Shown: piece by piece, positions 21,983 through 26,760 of the stretch | How positions within the stretch are numbered: position 1 is the first letter of the stretch | How the letters are laid out: every line of letters begins with the position of its first letter | Source: CAZOMR01 sp964580655 | GTDB taxonomy: Bacteria > RBG-13-61-14 > CAZOMR01 | Assembly: GCA_964580655.1 (NCBI GenBank) | Contig: CAZOMR010000011.1 | Coordinates: 1 to 26,760, forward strand | Direction: 5' to 3' | DNA: 26,760 nt | The notes under the pieces: model-generated | What the model was told of the DNA's origin: nothing | Database searches by the model: none | Seen by the model: the letters and a program-made list of their open reading frames with translations, nothing else | Program-made: the position numbers and the translations under genes

Positions 21983-23056
21983 TCATGTCTGGAACATATA
22001 ATCACACACCCTGTCTCCCACTTCCGAGGTGCTCATTCCCATCTTTCCGGCATCCAGGCTCTTTATGTCTTTCCGGATGACACGGATCACCGCTTTCTCC
22101 ACGGCCCCGGCCGCGTCGTTTTCGCCAAGGTGTTCGAGCATCATCTGAATGGCCGAGATAGCCGCAAGCGGGTTGATCTTGCCAGTGCCGGTGTATTTCG
22201 GCGCACTCCCTCCGATCGGCTCGAACATGCTCACCCCTTGCGGATTGATGTTTCCCCCTGCCGCGATGCCCATTCCTCCCTGGATGATTGCACCGAGGTC
22301 AGTGATGATGTCCCCGAACATGTTGTCCGTCACGATCACATCGAACCATTCCGGGTTCTTGACCATCCACATGCAGATTGCATCCACATGCGCATAATCA
22401 GTCCTTACATCAGGATACTTCTTCGCCAATTCATTAAAGGCCCTCTCCCACAGGTCAAATGCAAAGGTAAGAACATTGGTCTTGCCGCACAGGGTCAGCT
22501 TATTTCGCTTGCCGCGCTTCCGGCAATATTCAAAAGCAAAGCGGATGCATCGCTCTACGCCCTTGCGGGTATTGACAGAATTCTGGATCGCAACCTCATC
22601 AGGTGTGCCCTTTTTGAAGACCCCTCCAACTCCGGCATAAAGCCCTTCCGTGTTCTCCCGCACCACCGTGAAATCAATATCATCAGGGCCCTTGCCCCGA
22701 AGCGGGCCCTCAACCCCGGGATACAGCTTAACCGGACGAAGGTTTATATACATGTCCATCTCGAACCTGAGCCGTAGCAAAAGCCCTTTCTCCAGAATCC
22801 CGGGTTTTACATCCGGGTGGCCGATTGCTCCGAGATAGATGGCATCCATGTCCCGGAGTTCGGAAAGCACTGATTCCGGCAGAACCTCGCTGGTTCTGAG
22901 GAACCTCTTACCGCCTATATCATATTCGTGAAGCTCAATATTCAGCGCAAATTTTTCTGCCACTGCCTTGAGCACCTTTAGCCCCTCGGCCACCACCTCC
23001 GGCCCTGTGCCGTCGCCTGGTATCACGCCAATTTGATAACTTTTATTACTAGCCAT
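21983..23056 (-). CDS. leuB: 3-isopropylmalate dehydrogenase
   Basis: LeuB oxidatively decarboxylates 3-isopropylmalate with NAD in leucine synthesis. The 357-aa protein carries GVIPGDGTGPEV, the substrate-region LRFEMDMYINLRPVKLYPG, VRENTEGLYAG, VTDNMFGDIITDLGA and the NAD-site MFEPIGGSAPKYTG. Related enzymes (tartrate or isocitrate-type dehydrogenases) share these motifs; the neighbouring leuD decides for LeuB. ATG 23056 is preferred because AAGGGGTG lies just upstream; an in-frame GTG at 23065 lies in that sequence. It is third in ileS-leuD-leuB, 68 nt after leuD. Confidence 0.9.
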   Translation of the reverse strand: MASNKSYQIGVIPGDGTGPEVVAEGLKVLKAVAEKFALNIELHEYDIGGKRFLRTSEVLPESVLSELRDMDAIYLGAIGHPDVKPGILEKGLLLRLRFEMDMYINLRPVKLYPGVEGPLRGKGPDDIDFTVVRENTEGLYAGVGGVFKKGTPDEVAIQNSVNTRKGVERCIRFAFEYCRKRGKRNKLTLCGKTNVLTFAFDLWERAFNELAKKYPDVRTDYAHVDAICMWMVKNPEWFDVIVTDNMFGDIITDLGAIIQGGMGIAAGGNINPQGVSMFEPIGGSAPKYTGTGKINPLAAISAIQMMLEHLGENDAAGAVEKAVIRVIRKDIKSLDAGKMGMSTSEVGDRVCDYMFQT

Positions 23057-23124
23057 TTTTTTCACCCCTTCGTTTCGGAACCCTTCCCGATAAGAGGGAA
23101 AACGCTTGAATCAGGACATGGGGA

Positions 23125-23625
23125 TCAAGCCTGTTTCTTTAGCCTGCGGATAATGCTTGGCATGAGTCCGCCGTCCCGGATCAGCCCCTGCATGAACTCA
23201 GGTATGGGCAGGGCATGGTATTCCTGGCTCCGGGTCAAGTTGCGGACCCGGCCTGTGGACAGCTCAACTTCAAGCTCATCTCCGGTAACAATGGACCGGG
23301 CCGCCTCAGGGCATTCGAGCAGGGGAATTCCCAGGTTAAAAGCATTCCTGTAGAATATCCGGGCGAAGTTTTCACCGATGACGAGAGAGATGCCACAGCC
23401 TTTCAAGGCAATCACCGCATGCTCCCTGCTTGAGCCACAGCCGAAATTTTTTTCTGCAACCACAATATCACCGGGCTTGACCTTACGGCTGAACTCATTG
23501 TCCAGCCCCTCCATGCAGTGCTGGCCCAGCTTTACCGGATCGGTCATGCTCAAGTAGACACTCGGGATGATCGCATCCGTGTCAACATCTGCGCCGAACT
23601 TCCAGGCCCTGCCTTTTAATTCCAA
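23125..23625 (-). CDS. leuD: 3-isopropylmalate dehydratase small subunit
   Basis: LeuD is the swivelling small subunit of isopropylmalate isomerase and needs the Fe-S large subunit LeuC, which is not in this window. The 166-aa protein is the short (archaeal/HacB-like) form, with WKFGADVDTDAIIPS at the start and NFGCGSSREHAVIALKG, RNAFNLGIPLL and RLKKQA later. The only sensible start is TTG 23625, which gives LELKGRAWKFG, preceded by AGGTAGGG. This lies 16 nt after the ileS stop, so coupling to ileS is likely and the rare start may keep output low. A homoaconitase-type role is an alternative, but leuB beside it argues for leucine. Confidence 0.9.
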   Translation of the reverse strand: MELKGRAWKFGADVDTDAIIPSVYLSMTDPVKLGQHCMEGLDNEFSRKVKPGDIVVAEKNFGCGSSREHAVIALKGCGISLVIGENFARIFYRNAFNLGIPLLECPEAARSIVTGDELEVELSTGRVRNLTRSQEYHALPIPEFMQGLIRDGGLMPSIIRRLKKQA

Positions 23626-23641
23626 AACACGCCCTACCTGG

Positions 23642-26494
23642 TTATGATTCCAGCACCCTGACACAGCGCGGGCAGAGACCCGGGTGATTCTTGTTCGTGC
23701 CCACCATGGTGGAATAGGTCCAGCAACGCTCACACTTCTTTCCATCGGCCCGCTCCATCCGAATCCTCAGACCAGGGACTTCCTCGCTGGAGGTGGCAGG
23801 CTCAGAAAGCTCCGGAACCAGGCTCAGCTCCGATACCAGAAACAGCTTGGCCAGGTCCTCGTCTCCCTCAGCAGACGGTATAAATGAATGAAGGAATTTC
23901 ATGTCATCCTGTGTGCCCGAGATCTCCACCCTTGCCTCCAGCGGATGGCCGATTGCCTTGTCCTTTTGGGCCGCATCAAGAACCTTGTTAACCTCTTCCC
24001 GGATACCCCACAAACGCGTAAAACGGCCCTCCAGACCCTCGTCAAGCCAGCTATCCTCGGATTCGGGAAAATTCAGACAATGGACCGAGACAGCTTTTCC
24101 TCCGGATCCTCCCATTGCCGGCATCTCAAGATACGCCTCTTCCGCAGTGAAGGCAAGGATCGGAGCGCAAAGACGCAAAAGAGCATCCAGCGCAAGCCAG
24201 ATAGCTGTCTGGGCCGAACCCCGAGCCCTTGAATCAGGAGCCTCGCAATAGAGCCGATCGCGGACTATGTCAAAATAGACTGCACTCAGGTCCACTGCGG
24301 CCAGTGTATTAAGGCCGTGATAGATAGTGTGGAACTCGTAATCCTTATAAGCCTTAAGCGCCCGGCGCTTGAAATTCTCCACCCGGGAGAGCATCCAGCG
24401 GTCAAGGGGAAAAAGCTCCTTGACCGGGATCGCTTGCTTTTCCGGATCAAAGCCGGCCAGGTTTCCGAGCATATACCGGAAGGTGTTGCGCACCTTGCGG
24501 TAGGTCTTTGCGATGCCTTCCAGGATGCCGTAGTCCACCCTGATGTCATTTCTGAAATTCTCGCTTGCAGTCCACATTCTCACTATCTCGGCCCCGAATT
24601 TCTCCACCACCTCGTCAACACTAATGAAGTTGCCTGCCGACTTGGAGAGTTTCTTGCCCTCGCCGTCCACGACATACCCGTGAGTGAGCACTGTTCTGTA
24701 AGGGGCACTGCCGCGGGTGCCTACGGCGCAAAGCAGTGCGGAGTGAAACCAGCCGCGGTGCTGGTCCGAGCCTTCCAGGTACATGTCGCAGGGCACACCG
24801 AGGTCTGCCCGGTTCTCTAAAGCGCCGGCGTAGCTGACCCCGGAGTCAAACCAGACATCCAGGATGTCGGTTTCCTTCTCGAATTCCCTGGCCTTGCAAA
24901 TGGGACACCTCTTCCCCGCAGGGATAAGGTCCCCGGCATCGCGCTCGAACCAGATATCGCAACCCGCGGTCTCAAAGAGGTCTGCAACATGCTCGATCAC
25001 ATCCGCATCGAGAAGAATCTCACCGCACTTCTTACAGCGGAAGACCACGATGGGCACTCCCCAGACCCTCTGGCGGCTGATGCACCAGTCCGGCCTGTTC
25101 TCCACCATGCCATAAATCCTGTCCTTTCCCCATTCCGGGTCCCATTGCACCTTGGGTATCTCAGCCAGGGCCTTCCGGCGTAGCCCGTCACTTTCCATCG
25201 AGATGAACCACTGTGGTGTGCTCCGGAAGATGATCGGGTCCTTGGAGCGCCAGCAGTGTGGATACTGGTGCTCGATGTTCTCGGATAAAAGCAGGGCGCC
25301 CGCCTCTTTGAGCTTCTCGTTTACATGCTCATTCGCATCGAACACGAACTGGCCGGCGAAGAATTCCACATCGCTTGTGAAGCGGCCGTCGTCATCCACC
25401 GGCGAGTAGATCGGGATGTTATACTCAAGGCCGCTCTCGTAGTCCTCGCGGCCGTGTCCTGGTGCGGTGTGCACGCATCCGGTGCCGGCCTCCAGGGTCA
25501 CATAGTCTGCAAGGATAACCACGGAGTCGCGCTCGTAGAGCGGATGCCTGGTACAAAGGCCGAGTAATTCCCGGCCCTTGAATCTGCCGATTAATTCATA
25601 GCGAAGTCCCAGCTTGTCCATCACATAGGCTAAAAGCCCCTCGGCCAGAACATAGACCGCACCTCCTCCGGGGCTCTTGGAATCGGTCCTGGCTGCAACA
25701 TAGTCAAATTCCGGATGAAGCGCGATCGCCAGGTTTGCAGGGATGGTCCACGGAGTGGTGGTCCAGATCATGAAGTATACCGGGCCGTGATCCTTCTCGA
25801 ATTCCGCGAGCTTCTTTCGTGCAGGAGTGTCCTTGCCTTTTTCCTTTTGAAGCCGGAACCGGACATAGATGGATGGAGAGACATGCATCCGGTATTCAAC
25901 CTCGGCCTCGGCCAGCGCGGTCTTGCAGGTCGCGCACCAGTAGACCGGCTTCTTGCCCTGATACACACTGCCCGTGCGCACGAACTTTGCGAACTCCCGC
26001 GCGATCAGGGCCTCGTAAGCATAGTTCATGGTCAGGTAAGGTTTATCCCACTCTCCGAAGACAAGGAGCCGTTTGAACTCATCCTGCTGTACCCTCATAT
26101 ATTTATCTGCATATTCGCGGCAGGCCCGGCGAAATGAAAGCGCATCCTCGGTTTTCTTCTTCGGGCCAAGCTCCATCTCCACCTGCCGCTCAATGGGCAG
26201 ACCATGGCAGTCCCACCCGGGAAGATAGGGGCTGAAGTGACCGGCCATTGTCCTGGACTTGATCACGATGTCCTTGAGAATCTTGTTCATGCCTGTGCCA
26301 AGGTGAATGTGGCCGTTGGCATAAGGGGGGCCGTCATGGAGGACGAACCTGGGGTCGTTTTTGTGTGCCGCGAGGATTTTATCGTATATCTTCAGCTCAT
26401 CCCACTGCCTGAGCATCTCAAGCTCGCGGCGGGCGAGGCGGGCCTTCATTTCAAATTTTGTTCGGGGAAGATTCAGGGTTTTTTTATAATCCAT
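23642..26494 (-). CDS. ileS: isoleucyl-tRNA synthetase
   Basis: IleS charges tRNA-Ile in the cytosol. The 950-aa protein has the class I HIGH motif as GHIHLG within PPYANGHIHLGTGMNK, the editing-domain string MIWTTTPWTIPAN, the tRNA-synthetase KMSKS loop as KLSKS in GEGKKLSKSAGN, and a C-terminal zinc motif (CERCW...CPRC) near the end. Length is usual for the bacterial-type enzyme. ATG 26494 begins MDYKKTLNLP, with AAGGAG 7 nt upstream; the extension to 26548 lies in the leader. It is first in an operon with leuD and leuB, driven by the strong promoter upstream. Confidence 0.97.
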   Translation of the reverse strand: MDYKKTLNLPRTKFEMKARLARRELEMLRQWDELKIYDKILAAHKNDPRFVLHDGPPYANGHIHLGTGMNKILKDIVIKSRTMAGHFSPYLPGWDCHGLPIERQVEMELGPKKKTEDALSFRRACREYADKYMRVQQDEFKRLLVFGEWDKPYLTMNYAYEALIAREFAKFVRTGSVYQGKKPVYWCATCKTALAEAEVEYRMHVSPSIYVRFRLQKEKGKDTPARKKLAEFEKDHGPVYFMIWTTTPWTIPANLAIALHPEFDYVAARTDSKSPGGGAVYVLAEGLLAYVMDKLGLRYELIGRFKGRELLGLCTRHPLYERDSVVILADYVTLEAGTGCVHTAPGHGREDYESGLEYNIPIYSPVDDDGRFTSDVEFFAGQFVFDANEHVNEKLKEAGALLLSENIEHQYPHCWRSKDPIIFRSTPQWFISMESDGLRRKALAEIPKVQWDPEWGKDRIYGMVENRPDWCISRQRVWGVPIVVFRCKKCGEILLDADVIEHVADLFETAGCDIWFERDAGDLIPAGKRCPICKAREFEKETDILDVWFDSGVSYAGALENRADLGVPCDMYLEGSDQHRGWFHSALLCAVGTRGSAPYRTVLTHGYVVDGEGKKLSKSAGNFISVDEVVEKFGAEIVRMWTASENFRNDIRVDYGILEGIAKTYRKVRNTFRYMLGNLAGFDPEKQAIPVKELFPLDRWMLSRVENFKRRALKAYKDYEFHTIYHGLNTLAAVDLSAVYFDIVRDRLYCEAPDSRARGSAQTAIWLALDALLRLCAPILAFTAEEAYLEMPAMGGSGGKAVSVHCLNFPESEDSWLDEGLEGRFTRLWGIREEVNKVLDAAQKDKAIGHPLEARVEISGTQDDMKFLHSFIPSAEGDEDLAKLFLVSELSLVPELSEPATSSEEVPGLRIRMERADGKKCERCWTYSTMVGTNKNHPGLCPRCVRVLES

Positions 26495-26540
26495 GTCATT
26501 GCTCCTTTTGAAATCTTTGTTTATCAAACGCTGGAAGACA

Positions 26541-26558
26541 GACCGCACTCACGTGGTC
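26541..26558 (-). promoter_or_regulatory. leader hairpin 2 upstream of ileS
   Basis: GACCGC-ACTCAC-GTGGTC forms a 6-bp stem with one wobble pair and a 6-nt loop, in the ileS 5' leader, about 47 nt before the ATG. It has no T-box or terminator features. Confidence 0.35.
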
Positions 26559-26595
26559 CCGGATCGTATTCGCGTTCCCCCCAGGGCAATGACGC

Positions 26596-26617
26596 GCGGG
26601 CAAGAATCCTTGCCCGC
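26596..26617 (-). promoter_or_regulatory. leader hairpin 1 upstream of ileS
   Basis: GCGGGCAAG-AATC-CTTGCCCGC is a perfect 9-bp GC-rich stem with a 4-nt loop, lying about 45 nt after the predicted start site. No T-tract follows it on either strand, so it is more likely an RNA structural element than an intrinsic terminator. No T-box motif was found. Confidence 0.5.
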
Positions 26618-26667
26618 CTGAAACCTTCCCCCTTTCATTTAACCGCGAATCCTATAATGTGGGTTTT

Positions 26668-26696
26668 AGTATAGCGGAAACATCCGCTGATGTCAA
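26668..26696 (-). promoter_or_regulatory. near-consensus sigma-70 promoter of ileS-leuD-leuB
   Basis: On the minus strand a perfect TTGACA (26691-26696) and TATACT (26668-26673, 5 of 6) lie 17 nt apart. Transcription would begin near 26661, giving a leader of about 165 nt. This is the strongest promoter in the window. Confidence 0.8.
26673..26688. promoter_or_regulatory. palindrome inside the ileS promoter spacer
   Basis: AGCGGA-AACA-TCCGCT has perfect 6-bp arms and occupies nearly all of the space between the -35 and -10 boxes. A repressor bound there would block RNA polymerase, so an operator is likely. The regulator is unknown. Confidence 0.5.
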
Positions 26697-26760
26697 TTTT
26701 ACCAAGCCTGAAGTTCCCCCATTTTTTCAGGTATCGAAGAGAGCCATTTGCGGATGCGGT

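Noticed and set aside
21959..22777. 272-aa open frame antisense to leuB
   Set aside because: leuB is unmistakable on the other strand; this frame is a coding shadow with no ribosome site.
26550..26640. 29-codon open frame in the ileS leader as an attenuator peptide
   Set aside because: It has no Shine-Dalgarno sequence and no run of Ile or Leu codons.
26495..26660. T-box riboswitch upstream of ileS
   Set aside because: The conserved T-box core (TGG-ACCGCG type) is absent on the minus strand.
26707..26731. CCTGAA/TTCAGG stem at the right edge as a terminator
   Set aside because: The stem is only 6 bp with a 13-nt loop, and the T-run lies inside the loop.
1..26760. CRISPR arrays, tRNA or rRNA genes
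   Set aside because: No regularly spaced repeats and no cloverleaf or rRNA-like segments were seen in the non-coding gaps.

Overview
The window is an ordinary chromosomal stretch of a free-living bacterium. It is mostly GC-rich, with genes packed on both strands. It carries cofactor synthesis (pdxA, thiE), DNA repair (uvrA), leucine and isoleucine functions (leuB, leuD, ileS), an ECF sigma / anti-sigma pair, a TgpA-like transglutaminase and a secreted GH115-type alpha-glucuronidase. The phylum cannot be fixed from the sequence. A Gram-negative-like, environmental, plant-polysaccharide-exposed lineage (deltaproteobacterial or candidate-phylum type) fits best, but this is inference.

Layout. 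(1) Positions 1-173 hold two hairpins or palindromes, a short TTTGCG repeat, a probable promoter and one copy of a dispersed repeat. (2) Positions 174-9665 are a tightly overlapping plus-strand operon: pdxA, uvrA, an ADP-ribosylglycohydrolase, and two membrane-anchored alkaline-phosphatase-superfamily ('sulfatase-like') proteins. In both of the last two, threonine replaces the formylglycine cysteine, which suggests phospho-group transfer or hydrolysis rather than sulfate ester cleavage. (3) Positions 9741-10478 (minus) encode a YabN-type tetrapyrrole methylase that has lost its usual MazG half; its last codons lie in the second copy of the dispersed repeat. (4) Positions 10711-11187 are a decayed IS4-family transposase with three in-frame stops. 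It abuts an AT-richer GH115 glucuronidase gene (11200-14130, minus), and together they look like an acquired island.

(5) Positions 14486-16867 (plus) hold a small double zinc-ribbon protein and a TgpA-like transglutaminase, whose Shine-Dalgarno sequence lies in a small hairpin. (6) Positions 16857-17210 (minus) are a stand-alone response regulator whose 3' end overlaps the transglutaminase gene. (7) Positions 17383-19114 (plus) are an ECF sigma factor and a zinc-binding membrane anti-sigma factor with a TPR-like periplasmic domain. (8) Positions 19135-21278 (minus) are a GMC oxidoreductase and thiE, coupled by a GTGA overlap, with a clear promoter and a 16-bp palindrome upstream. (9) Positions 21422-21880 (minus) are a single-domain cyclic-nucleotide-binding protein with its own promoter. 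(10) Positions 21983-26494 (minus) are ileS-leuD-leuB, read from a near-consensus promoter that holds a palindrome between its -35 and -10 boxes and followed by a roughly 165-nt structured leader.

The least ordinary parts are the uvrA / ADP-ribosylglycohydrolase / twin Thr-nucleophile operon, the repeat-capped YabN remnant, and the IS/GH115 junction. No CRISPR array, tRNA, rRNA or complete mobile element was seen.
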